Under the pieces are notes generated by a model, which saw only the letters and a program-made list of their open reading frames with translations, did not search any database and was not told where the DNA came from. From contig NC_052622.1 in assembly GCF_016545825.1 (NCBI RefSeq), positions 42,245,263 through 42,309,262 of the forward strand: 64,000 nt of DNA. Direction: 5' to 3'. Below, piece after piece: positions 1 through 11,325 of the stretch (positions are counted from its first letter, which is position 1; each line of letters starts with the position of its first letter). The position numbers and the translations under genes were made by a program. Source of the stretch: Eucalyptus grandis (taxonomy: Eukaryota > Streptophyta > Magnoliopsida > Myrtales > Myrtaceae).

Positions 1-2166
1 AGAATGCCAAGCCACACTAAAAAACCCTTGCTGTTTCAGTTATGAGTGAATCAAGGTTTACTGTGTAAGATTTTGACTTAGTGACTATTTTTCATTTCTC
101 TAGAGAAGTAAGCTGTTGAGTAACCTGATAATGGAATTAACAAACTCATCACAAGTTACATAAGGTATAACAAAATTTCCAAATACTGCTCACATTTTCA
201 TTCCCTGTAAGATTGGTACATCTATTCTCCATGAGAAACACGTAGTATTAAGTACGTGTCTCTTGAATATTGACAAAACAACCACCAAAAAGCCCACCAG
301 CAGAGCCAGGGTGATCGCTATCTTTTCTTCAAGTATGTGTGCTTACTAATACAAACGGACGGAGAAACTCCTAGAAAGGCGGAAACTTGTGAACATAGTC
401 AACTGGACTTCCTAGATACCACCATCGTCAAGCTAAGAGAAAACGCCACTGCAAAATTAGTTCAGCCAAAATCTTACGAACAATGTTTTGAGAAGTCATA
501 GCTAGACAATTGTATATATCCTACAACCAAGACCATATGCACCTCCATAAAGGGTGATAACTATCTCATCTCACAACATCAGGCCCCTTGATTTTGAATT
601 AATGATCACACTGATACAAAAGCCAATCGCTCATTGGAAACTCAATTGTGTCTCACAAGGCCCTCTAACGGGGAGCACGCCAGGAAAGCATTATTCCACT
701 TCTTGTTAAAGGATTACTAATCCACAGGAGTGCACGCAGATCCGAAGGACCAGGGCTAGTCAGCAAAATTCTCATTCTCATTGTAACAGGCTTTCCTTCG
801 AATAGCGGACAGTAGTAATGTACAACTAGAACACTGAGGGAAAGTTAAGTCAAGTTGTAGAGATCTATAATCATCAGAGGAAATCGGACAGTCCTACTAT
901 AATAAAGAATCAATTGATATTCCAGGAACCAGACCATCGAAAAACACTCCAAGGTAGCAGGGCACCATAAAGTCCAAAAGATGGGATCACACAATCAAAT
1001 TAGGTAGCTTCTTCAATCACCTGATAAATAAAAAAAGGGCCTGCATCACCATTTGCAGTTCAGAATATATATTGCAAAGGCTATGAATAAGCTAAAATTA
1101 GTCATCAACTTCTAACTAAACAAAGCCCCTCTAAAATAACTACCAAATGAAGTAAAATGAAGACTACATAACCTGTTTTATTATGGAAAAATGAGTAGAA
1201 GGCTGCATAGCCTCTTAAAACCTCTTCTTATCAACTCAAACATGACCAAAAAGGGTACTCAGACAAGACTTTCTCAGAGAGATAGAGAGAGAGACTCATG
1301 TAGGTGGATGCCACATGATCCAACAATCGTTACCTGCATATGAAGACATGTCCTTCCAAATTCTCCATATAACAAGAGCCAAGTAGGAAAAATCATACCA
1401 CCTGTACCCAACAAAACCCGCACAATAGAAACAGGCAAACCTAGTCGATGCCAGAGGTAATTCAACTTAACTCTTGGTCCCAATGGTATCAAGCCATCAT
1501 ACTTGCGACATTAAGGCTGGGAGACACTATAAGCCTAGTCTACGCACTATGACACCCTCTGTAATTCTCTTTTGGATAACTTCAGTGTTTCTACAACTTT
1601 ACATTCATCAGGCATTATGAAAAACTAAATCAAATGTACACTTTTATGTGCATCATAAAACAATGATTAAGTAAAAACTACGTCCACTTTGATTGATATG
1701 AATCTGGTAGATAACCAGAAAACCATAAGCACTGGACAGGTACTTATTATATATAATCATTGCGATATGCTTGTTGGCCTATGTGAAGATGTTAATATAC
1801 TCTCAAGCCTAAGAGAAGGACTTTCTATTCGAGTATCTAATTGGTAAAAAATGTCCATATTAGACAAATAAACCAGCAGATGTTCAGAAAAAAGCACAAA
1901 TGGGCATTCTTTGTGTGCAATCGGTGCTGCTAATTTTAAGGCCTCTTGGAGGTAACATGATAGTCTAAAGCCTGAGCAACTGGCTTTCTATGTAAGTAAT
2001 TGATTGATCATCGGGGCCACTGACTTTGCATAGAGACAACATAAAGAAATGTTAGACGAAGAAAAATAGAATGAATACTACCGGTTGTCTTAATCAACGC
2101 ATTTTCATTTTTGCCATCAATCTTCAATTTAAACATTCCACGAGATCTGAAATGATCATCGCGTAA

Positions 2167-2490
2167 AGTAATCCTATTGTAATATTAAACCCTCCCCACA
2201 TAGAAACCTTCCCAGTATCGACAATCCACCACCCTGACTACATCTCAAAGACAGAGCCACGGAGAGAGAGAAAGTAATCCTATTGTAATATTAAACCCTC
2301 GCCACATAGAAACCTTCCCAGTATCGACAACCCACCACCCTGACTACATCTCAAAGACAGAGCCACAGAGAGAGAAAGTAATCCTATTGTAATATTAAAC
2401 CCTCCCCATATAGAAACCTTCCCAGTTTCGACAATTCACCCTGACTACATCTGAGAGAGAGAGAGAGAGAGCCCAAGGATCTTGTACTGA
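2167..2490. repeat. Tandem triplication, about 105-bp unit
   Basis: Three head-to-tail copies start at 2167, 2273 and 2377, giving periods of 106 and 104. Each begins AGTAATCCTATTGTAATATT and ends in a GA-rich tract. The duplicated locus at 18372 has only one copy, so the expansion happened in unit 1 after the segmental duplication, or was lost in unit 3. The third copy is slightly shortened. Confidence 0.85.
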
Positions 2491-2671
2491 TGGTGTAACT
2501 TTTTAAGTATTCATAACAGCAAAGCTGTAGCATATAGCCTAGGAGAAGGATGAAAACAACAAGGTAAAGGGTTCTAAATAGCAACTTCTATGACCAATAA
2601 AGTACCGATAGACACCGTTTAGAATCGCCATCCACGCAACAAAATAGGATCAACGGACCTCAGCCCAACGA

Positions 2672-2752
2672 TCACCAACTCAGAGAGAGGAAAAACTTCT
2701 TATGATGCATGAAACGATCAATCAAAGGTGGGGCCACGATCCACGATTCCAT
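2672..2752 (-). other. Conserved 26-codon ORF, possible 5' end of a minus-strand transcript
   Basis: Read on the minus strand, a CT-rich leader of about 40 nt is followed by an ATG and 26 codons (MESWIVAPPLIDRF...) ending in TGA. The paralogous copy at 18670-18750 has the same length and frame, with two substitutions (K to R and S to P). The CT-rich leader resembles a plant 5' UTR. No downstream exon chain could be assembled with confidence toward position 1, so this may be an upstream ORF, a first exon, or chance. I do not recognise the peptide. Confidence 0.3.
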
Positions 2753-2996
2753 CGCAGGCCGCTGCCGCGAGCGAGGAAGCGAGAGAGAGAGAGAGAGAGA
2801 GAGAGGGATTTTGTCCGGCCAGACGATGACTACAGAAGCAGCTGGGTGCGTTGCAAAGATGACAATTAAAAAAACAAAAGGAGAGAATTTGTTTGCTCTG
2901 CTCAGAGTGTATTCGCTCTTCCGGGATACGTATTTGAATAACTTTCTGCTCTTTAATAATTAGTGAATCTTTTTTTTTGGTCGAATATAATTGGTG

Positions 2997-3024
2997 AATT
3001 AGATTAGATTAGATTAGATTAGAT
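2997..3024. repeat. (AGATT)n microsatellite
   Basis: About five tandem copies of a 5-bp unit, AGATT. In the paralogous block near 19741 the array is shorter and interrupted. Confidence 0.8.
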
Positions 3025-4037
3025 TTTGTAACATAGATCACGCTCTTTATCGAGAAAAAAATCGTATGGACTATTACTATTTTCTTAAGAATAACTTACA
3101 TAACCATCCACAAAAAAATTGATATTAATATATTAGAGAATTCGGTTAACCAATCTTAGAAAACTCGATATATAAAATGCAAAGAAACATGATGAAGGAA
3201 GTAACAAAGTTAATTTTTAAGTAGGAAAAAAATGATGAGTTGATTTTATTTTTAATAAAGAAATGGGCAGGGAGGGGTGATCACTGTGGCTCCCCGGTTG
3301 ATTGTGATGTGTATGTATGGGTGTCATATTCATGGACGACGGAGGTAAGGGTATGTTTTCTAACTTCAACTTGTATTTGATATCAACAAACTTTATTTTG
3401 ATTTATGATCATTTTAATGACTATCCTAGGTACTTATTAAATATTTTTGTTGAGGGATCATCGATCTTCAATGTGTAATTGGGTATATTATAATGACAAC
3501 CAATGTATTAGGAGTCGCGATATTTTTATATTTAGTTGCTTAATAAGTGTTTTCGAGACACATTTTAAGTAAATCTTTTTATATCGAGTCTTTATGCTCT
3601 TTAAAAATAATTTCACTGCTTCGAGTTAGTAAGTTCTTTGAGAGGAAAAACCTAGTGGAAATTTCCAAGTATTATGCAAAGAATACAATAGACTGGTATT
3701 AGTTTTGTATGATCAATTTCTAAGTCCTTTATAAACAGAAAAGTTCAACAAAATCCTCCCACTGGAAATTTGCCATCATTACTATAAAAAACTGCATAAG
3801 GGCGCGTATGTGAAATCAAATAAGGTATAATCGAAAAAATTTCTGATATTCTTTCCGTTAAAAAAAAAAAATTTCAAGATTCAACTAATCCTAAATTTGG
3901 AGCTTGGTTGCATTTTTCGTGTAAGATTTTGGACCAAGTATTCTTTTTCCTCCTCTCATCTTCTGTCCTCCTATCGTACCAATTTCAACATTTTGCTTTT
4001 GGCCTTTCTTCTTGTCTTTCAGACTTTATTTGCCACA

Positions 4038-4244
4038 TGGTGCATGCAAGAAGACTATATAAAGAGGCCTATCATGTCCATGGTCATCAAGGCATGAGAG
4101 GGTATCCTGAAAGTTCAAGAAGACTTGGATTACAACTTCTCTGCTCAGCCTTCCATTGGCAGAGCAGCGAGATTAAGTTCGATGGAGATCAAATTCAATT
4201 CTACCGCTGCATTATTACCCTCAATCCTAAGCAGTCCACCATGA
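4038..4244 (+). pseudogene. RLK C-terminal fragment (unit 1), SD2-type lectin receptor kinase
   Basis: The frame starting at the TGG of 4038 reads WCMQEDYIKRP, then SMVIKA and a TGA stop, and continues through an acidic tail that includes DLDYNFSAQPS to a final TGA at 4242-4244. This matches the end of the larger RLK pseudogene in unit 2 (8990-9198). The kinase body is missing. Sequence resembling the RLK 5' flank (3905-4030) joins directly to the end of kinase subdomain XI. Unit 3 has the same join, so the deletion came before the duplication of these two units. Non-functional. Confidence 0.8.
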
Positions 4245-4799
4245 CGTGGCAAATTTATAAGAACTTTTCTTCGGAGAAAGTGCGGGCAATTGAATTTTCT
4301 ATCTGTGAGGACTCTAGCTTGTCATTCTCTTTTTTAAGCCTCGTAAAAAGCCTATGGCATAATATCATTTCTTGTTTTCACTTTGCTAAGAAGTGGACTT
4401 TGTCATAACTTGGCGAATGATTGAATTGATTAGGATATTGCAATTGGGTTCTATCGCTTATGTAGAAATTTATCATGCTCAAGTTTATTGTGTCCAAGTC
4501 GTTTGTGTAAAGAGTTGCTAAAAGACTAGTAAACTACTAGTAATCTTTTGGTAGCTTTTCCATGTCATGGATCCAATTCTAATTTGCTTTTTGGTTCCAA
4601 CACCTGATATCTTTCAGATTCAATGAGCCTCCATATCTTCCTCATTTCAAAATTGATGGGCTATTTTTCAGTCCATTCTACGAGCACATGATTAAAACCA
4701 ATAAAGATAACCGGGAGAATTTCATCATTGATAAGTTCGGATTTTTCCTAGTGACTTATATTGTATCGTAAGTTAATAATAATCTTAACTTCCAGCTTC

Positions 4800-5076
4800 T
4801 CAAGGATCCGTTGAGGTCGCTTCAAGGCATATGTTTGCCAAAAATAGAGAACGGACATGTCTGGGCATTCAAGATTCGACTTTCCCATCTTTAGGTAACA
4901 CTAATTGGGTTATAAGAAGCTTGTTCGGGTCTTGTTTGGTCCCGGAATTGCTTGCACAATTAATGAAAGTTCAAAGTGATCTGACCTGGCTCCCCCGGCG
5001 ATGCCGTGGCGCCTCTTGAATGGATCTGACAACGACAGGTCAACAAACCAGAGCCCATGTGGAGCTCGCCTCTTGG
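4800..5076 (+). promoter_or_regulatory. Truncated copy of P58IPK promoter (unit 1)
   Basis: Sequence from the AAGGATCCGTTGAGG segment to the GAGCTCGCC segment matches 21620-21890, upstream of the intact P58IPK gene. It stops before the transcript leader and has no coding sequence attached. The G-box of the intact copy (CCACGTGG) is changed here to CCATGTGG near 5055. Probably inert. Confidence 0.75.
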
Positions 5077-5435
5077 TAAGTTCGGATTTTTCCCTCGCGA
5101 TTCAAGCCGCGATTCGCGCACAAAATTACAAAAATGAGGTAAACGCGACAGTTAGAAACGAACCAACGCAAAACGACCGGAGACCCCTCGATTTCGAAAG
5201 GATCGAAAAAGGTAGCACCGAACTTTTTCTCACAACACATGATCGGAGCCGGATAATCGAGAATTCCGCGGCATGCGATCACGATCGGACCGACTACGCG
5301 ACCCTATGAACGCGCACACCGAAAAGAGAACACCGACAATCTCAAGGGCAACGATCGATCGAAGCGAGTTAGTAGAGCTTCTGCGGGGGAGAGGGTACCG
5401 TCGGTTAAAGATCAAAGATCCCCTTAATAATTGAC
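5077..5435. other. CpG-rich spacer of unknown origin between units 1 and 2
   Basis: This stretch is dense in CG dinucleotides (for example CCGCGATTCGCGC), unlike the AT-rich, CpG-poor flanks. It has no counterpart in the other two units. It starts with a 17-bp sequence, TAAGTTCGGATTTTTCC (5077-5093), also present at 4732-4748, which suggests a microhomology junction. Overlapping short ORFs on both strands look like chance. No function is proposed. Confidence 0.5.
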
Positions 5436-6599
5436 GTTACGATATTAGAGAATTGGGTTAGCCAGTCTAGGAAAACACGATAAAATAAAATGCGAAGAAA
5501 CATGATGAAGAAAGTGACAAAGTTAATTTTATTTTTTTATGAGCAGGAAAAAAATGATGAGTCTATTCTTTATTTTATTTTATTTTTATTATAAAGAAAT
5601 GGGTGGGGAGAGGTGATCCCCGGTGGCTCCTCTATTAATTGCGATGTGTATTGTATGGATGTCATATTCATGTATGGCAAAGATGAGGACACATTTTCGA
5701 ACTTCGGCTCGTATTTGATATCAGCAAACTTTATTTTGATTTATTGCCATTTTGATGAGTATCCTTGCCACTTGTTAAATATTTTTATTAAGGGGATCTT
5801 TGATCTTTGACATGTAATCAAGTACATTATGATGACAATTGATGTATTGAGAATCGTAATATTTTCTTACTTAGTTGCTTAATAAGTGTTTTCAAGGCAC
5901 ATTTTAAGTAAATCCTCTAAAAATCAGGTCTTTACACTTCTTAAAGATACTTAACTGCTTTACCTTGGATTAGAAAGTTCATCGGAAGGAAAAAACCTAG
6001 TGGAAATTTTCAAGTATTATGCAAACAAAAATGCAATCGATTGGTAAACTTTTATCAATTTCTAAATTTTTCATGAATAGAAAAGTTCAACGAGATCCTC
6101 CCACAAAAATTTGCCATTGTTATTATTAAAAAACCACTTTAGTGTGCGTGTGACAAAGAAAAATAGGTATAATCGAAAGCATTTTCTGATAATATTTTTA
6201 ATAAAAATTTTCGAGATTCAACTAAACCAACAAAAAGTTTAAAGCTTGATGGCATTTTTCGTTTAAGATTTTGGACACGGTATTTTTCTTTTTCGTCATC
6301 GTATCATACCGAGTACGAGAGGAAAGAAGAGAAAAGATAGGCGGATGCGTCACGCACATGCAGGTGTGCAGATGGAATATTAGGACAATCACCACTGGGA
6401 GGACCGGCTGATTTTGGCCTTTCTTCTTTTTCTTTCCTACTTGTGCGGCGTCTGGGCAAAGACGCGTACTTCTTTTCTTGTTTGACGAGATGCAAGTCTC
6501 TTCTTCCAACCCAAACCACCCAAAAAAGAAAATCCCATCTTCTCCCCTCCTCTCTTCCATTTCTCAATCATCTCTCTGCTCAAAGTTTGACAGCAGGCC

Positions 6600-9198
6600 A
6601 TGGTTTTACTTTGCGGTCACCCTTCCTTCTTCCTTTCCTTTTCCTTGGTTTTTCTATCATCATTCTCAAACTTCATTGACGCTCTACCTCTATATGAAGA
6701 ATACCCATACTGCGGGGGTTCAAATCGATGGGACAATAACGTAGCAAGTACTAGGATATATCGATATGAAGATGGATCGTTGATGCGGGCAATTATACTC
6801 TGATTCAAAAGAGGTTCTAGCCTTGGCTACGTCGGCGGCTTCTACTGTAATGGTAACTGGCACTTACCTCTTTGCTATTTGTATCGTCGTAGTTCACACT
6901 GATAGCGGCATACCTGCTTATTTCCCTAGTCCACAAGTAGTGTGGTCTGCCAATCGAAACAATCCCGTAAAGGAAGGAGCGACGTTCGACCTCACGTCCG
7001 ATGGCTTGGTGTTGACAGATGTTGATAATATGGTTGCTTGGTCCACAAATACTTCTGGAAAGTCCATTGTAGGCTTGAACTTGACAGATTCGGGAACCTC
7101 GTGTTGGTTGATAAGGACAATGTGACTGTTTGGCAATCTCATGATGAGCCAACCGACTCGCTTGTCCTCGGACAAAAGTTGAAGAAGGGGCAAAGATTGA
7201 TGGCGAGTGTTTCTGAGACAAATTGGACCGTTGACGGCATGATTACGCTTTCCCTTAATAGCATTTCTTTAATAGCTCAAGTGGAGACTAATCCTCCTCA
7301 GATCTATTTCAAGGGTACTCCAGATCTGAATGAAGAATTTCCCGAGATTTTATATGTTGAGTTTGTAAATGGAAGCTTATCTTGGTTCTCAAATTCTACC
7401 TCAAATGGGATCTTTATTTCAGTCCCTCAAGCTTCTTCTACTCAATACATGAAGCTGTGCTCGGATGGGCATTTGAGGTTGTATGAGTTTAGTGGATCTA
7501 TGTGGCTAGAAGTGGCTGATCTTTTTGAAAAGGAACTCAGCAGTGACTGTGACTATCCAACAGTGTGTGGGCGATATGGAATTTGCTCCGATGGGCAATG
7601 TAGTTGTCCGGCTTCAAGTGGGGCGAGCTATTTCCAGCAAGTAAATGATACGAAGCCTAATCTTGGGTGTTTTGAGAATGTTCCATTGTCTTGTGGGGCT
7701 TCAAAAAATCAAAGTCTTATGGAGCTTGAAAATGTCATGTTTTTCGGTCTCAAGTATTTCAGTCTCACTGAAGATCTCATGAACATAAATGCTTCAAGTT
7801 GTAAAGAGGCCTGCGCAAATAACTGTTCATGCAAAGCAGCTATATTCTGGTATGAATCAGAGCGCACTAGCGGCAATTGTTACCTACCAACTCAGGTGTT
7901 TTCACTTATTAACATTGCCCAGAAAAGGTTTTCCTATAATTCTACTTCCTATAGTTCTATTGCTTACCTTAAAGTGCAAAATGTGGCCAATGATGCTCCT
8001 TTTACTCCGGTTGATAATCATATGAGCAACCGTCTCCCTGTCATACTCGGGTCCAGCCTAGGAGCTCTCTTTGCCATGATGATTTTGATTGTAGCCATAG
8101 TTTTGTTTGTTCAAAGAGAAATGATAAACAAGCAAAGGAGGCTTACCTTGATCAAGATGATAATCAAGCAAAGGAGGCTTACCTTGATCATGTACCCGGA
8201 ATGCCCACTAGATTCGCATATGTCGATCTAAAAACCATCACAAAAGAATTCAGTAACAAGCTTGGCGAAGGCGGCTTTGGTTCTGTTTTCGAAGGTACTC
8301 TAAGGAATGGCACAAAAGTTGCGGTAAAATGCCTTAATGGTTTTGGCCAAGTTAAGAAATCTTTTCTAGCCGAAGTTGAGACTATTGGCAGCATCCATCA
8401 TATGAACTTGGTAAGACTCGTGGGATTTTGTGATGAGAAATCCCACAGGCTCCTTATCTATGAGTACATGTCGAATGGGTCTTTAGATAGATGGATCTTT
8501 CACAGATCCAATGAATGTTTTCTCGACTGGCAACAAAGGAAGAAGATCATTCTCAATATAGCAAAAGGACTTAATTATCTTCATGAAGATTGCATAAAGA
8601 AGATACTTCACTTAGACATTAAACCCCAAAATATCCTATTGGATGGAAATTTCAATGCTAAGGTTGCTGATTTTGGGTTATCCAAGTTGATAGGCAAGGA
8701 CCAAAGCCGAATCGTCACAACTATGAGAGGAACTCTTGGTTATTTGCCCCCTGAATGGCAGAGTGCAGCAATCCTGAAAAGGTCGACATGTACAGCTTTG
8801 GCGTGGTTATCTTGGAGATATTGTGTGGGAGAAAAATCTTGGATCGCTCTCTAGATGAAGAAGACATGCATTTACTGAGCCTTTTTAAGAGAAAGGCATA
8901 ATAGGAACGATTGCTGGACATTGTGGATAAGTCTAGTGATGACATGCAACTGAATGGACTGAATGCAGTGAATATGATGAGGATTGCCGCATGGTGCTTG
9001 CAAGGAGACTATATAAGGAGGCCTTCCATGTCCATGGTCATCAAGGCATTATAGGGTATTGAGAAAGTTCTAGAAGACTTGGATTATGACTTCTCTGCTC
9101 AGCCTTCCACTAGTGGAGCAACGAGACTCAATCCCATGGATGTCGAATTCACTTCTTCTGCTACATTACGACCCTCAATCCTAAGTGGTCCACGATGA
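6600..9198 (+). pseudogene. G-type lectin S-receptor-like Ser/Thr kinase (SD2-5-like), disrupted
   Basis: An intronless RLK is recognisable from end to end. It has a hydrophobic N-terminus (MVLLCGHPSFFLSFSLVFL), a lectin-like part (VVWSANRNNPV, NLVLVDKDNVTVWQSHDEPTDSLVLGQ), an EGF/PAN-like Cys-rich part (7540-7900), a transmembrane segment (about 8040-8115) and a kinase domain with GEGGFGSVFEG, VAVK, HLDIKPQNILLD and DFG. Lesions: frame changes between about 6780 and 6840, near 7090, in the juxtamembrane part (8105-8120) and near 8770; tandem stops TAATAG at 8899-8904; and a stop at 9051. The intact family acts at the plasma membrane as a receptor kinase. A nine-residue juxtamembrane repeat (QAKEAYLDQ/H) is also present. 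A complete receptor cannot be translated. Whether every lesion is real rather than a sequencing error needs re-reading. Confidence 0.88.
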
Positions 9199-9739
9199 CA
9201 TAGCAAATTTAAAAGAACTTTTCTTCCCAATATGTCCAGTGGTAGAACATGTGGGTGATTGAATTTTTCAGTCTGTGAATACTCCGACTTATCATTCTCT
9301 TTTTCAAGCCAAGAAAAAAGCCTATGGCATGATATCATTTCTTGTTTTCACTTTTGCCAATTGAGTGGACTTTGCCATAACTTGCCAAAGGATTGAATTA
9401 GTTAGGATTTCGCAATTGGGTTTTATCGCTTATGTAGAAACCGTCGTGCTCAAGTTTATTGTGTGCTAGCCTAGGGAAAAAGCTGCTAAAAGACTAGTTA
9501 GCTGCTAGTAACATGGATCCAATTCTGATTTGCTTTTTGGTTCCAATAATACCTAATATCTTTCAGGTTCAATGACTCTACCTTCCATGTCTTCCTCATT
9601 TCAAGGTTAATGGGCTATTTTTAGTTCGTTATGCGAGCGCACTATTAAAACCGATAATAATAAGAAGAGAATTTCATCGTTGGTAATTTTGGATTTTTTC
9701 CAATGACTCTTGATGTATCCTAGGTTAATACTATTAATT

Positions 9740-10180
9740 TCCAACTTCTTAAGGATCCGTTGAGGTTGTTTTGAGGCATATGTTTGCCAAAAATAGATAA
9801 TCGGCATGTTTGATTCAACTTTCCGATCTTAACTAAACACTGGTCATTCTCAATAACCTCGGCTTTTCCACTGTCTTTACTCATCATGATCCAAACGTGC
9901 TGAGAAGCTTGTCCGGGTTTTATTTGGTCCCGGAACTGCTCGCAAAATTAATGAAAGTTCAAAGCGATCTGACGTGCCCGCTGCCATGCCATGGCACCTC
10001 TCGCTTGGATCTTATCGTGGCAGGTCAAAAAACCAGAGCCCACGTAGAGCTCATCCATTGGCCCGAGCTACGTGTAACCTCTTGCAAAGTCCTCCCTCTT
10101 CCCGGCACAAACTCATTAGCGACGGAACTTCTTCGCTCGGAGTGGCGATGGTAAGTTATCACGAATCGCACAGAGAAACG
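9740..10180 (+). promoter_or_regulatory. P58IPK promoter and leader copy without gene (unit 2)
   Basis: This sequence matches 21620-22080 through the transcript leader, including TTCCCGGCACAAACTCATTAGCGACGGAAC and the AAGTTATCACGAATCGCACAG segment. The match ends within about 20 bp of where the P58IPK ATG would be. The G-box is CCACGTAG here. It contains no co-chaperone coding sequence. Confidence 0.75.
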
Positions 10181-10750
10181 ATAATCAGTACATAATATCC
10201 CCCGAAACGTAAAAGACAAGACAAGAAAACCAATGCGATTATGAAAATAAAAAAGATACGCACACAGAAAGAAGGCCGAGAGGAAGAAAGAAAATGACAT
10301 ACGGTACATGACTTCCCGAGACATCTCGAGCATAACATAAGACCGTTTGCAATGCAAAAGCATCAGAAATACAGCATATTCAATATCAATAAACAGTGGT
10401 CCATTTCTTTCTTTACAGTAGCCCAAACTGGATCCAGCTCATAAACGAGGAGTTAACTCTTGTTTCACAGTGTCAGCTCGCCATGCGAAAATACAAGAGT
10501 GTAAAGAGACACGGCAGCATTCTTTTCTTCGCTTGTTTCCCCCTAAAAGATGTCAAGGTAGTCTCCATATAACTTGAAGCTCAAAGTAAGAGACAATTAC
10601 GTAATGCTGTAACATTTTCTTCCCGATAGTTAATGCAACAGATATTTGACAAATGGAGAGCTAGAAGTGCATACAGCCACACGGAGAGGGCTCATTAATT
10701 CATTAACATTAAGGAACAGAATACCAAGACAGAAAAAGTATAAATATTAG
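10181..10750. other. Intergenic spacer, no gene recognised
   Basis: AT-rich sequence between the promoter copy of unit 2 and the start of the block shared with position 1. It may be the left continuation of the unit 1/3 block, which lies outside the window in the unit 1 copy. No coding signature was recognised. Confidence 0.5.
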
Positions 10751-11325
10751 AGAATGCCAAGCCACACTAAAAAACCCTTGCTGTTTTAGTTATGAGTGAA
10801 TCAAGGTTTACTGTGTAAGATTTTGACTTAGTGACTATTTTTCATTTCTCTCTCTGGAGAAGTAAGCTGTTGAGTAACCTAATAATGGAATTGACAAACT
10901 CATCACAAGTTACATAAGGTATAACAAAATTTCCAAATACTGCTCACATTTTCATTCCCTGTAAGATTGGTACATCTATTCTCCATGAGAAGCACGTAGT
11001 ATTAAGTACGTGTCTCTCGAATATTAACAAAACAACCACCAAAAACCCACCAGCAGAGCCAGGGTGATCACTATCTTTTCTTCAAGTATGTGTGTTTACT
11101 AACTCAAACGGACGGAGAAACTCCTAGATAGGCGAAGTCTTGTGAACATATTCAACTGGACTTCCTAGATACAACCATCGTGAAGCTAAGAGAAAACGCC
11201 GCTGCAAAATTAGTTTAGCCAAAAGCTGATGAACAATGCTTTGAGAAGTCATAGCTAGACAATTTTATATTTCCTGCAATCAAGATCATATGCACCTTCA
11301 TAAAGGGTGATAACTATCTCATCTC

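Larger units (their letters stand above)
1..5093. repeat. Segmental duplication unit 1
   Basis: This block is repeated, with modest divergence, from about 10750 to 21900. The match begins at window base 1 (compare 10752), so the unit continues to the left of the window. It contains, in order, a block of unknown function (1-2960), the 5' flank of an RLK gene (about 3130-4030), the last part of the RLK coding region (4038-4244), the RLK 3' flank, and a truncated copy of the P58IPK promoter (about 4800-5076). It lacks the three insertions found in the later copy, so it serves as an empty-site reference. The similarity was read by eye; percent identity was not computed. Confidence 0.85.
5436..10180. 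repeat. Segmental duplication unit 2
   Basis: The unit starts near the AGAGAATTGGGTTAGCC segment (compare 3136 and 19893) and runs through an RLK 5' flank, a near-complete RLK pseudogene, its 3' flank and a P58IPK promoter copy ending near 10180. It lacks the long upstream block of units 1 and 3. It is more diverged from units 1 and 3 than they are from each other, as judged by eye. Confidence 0.8.
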
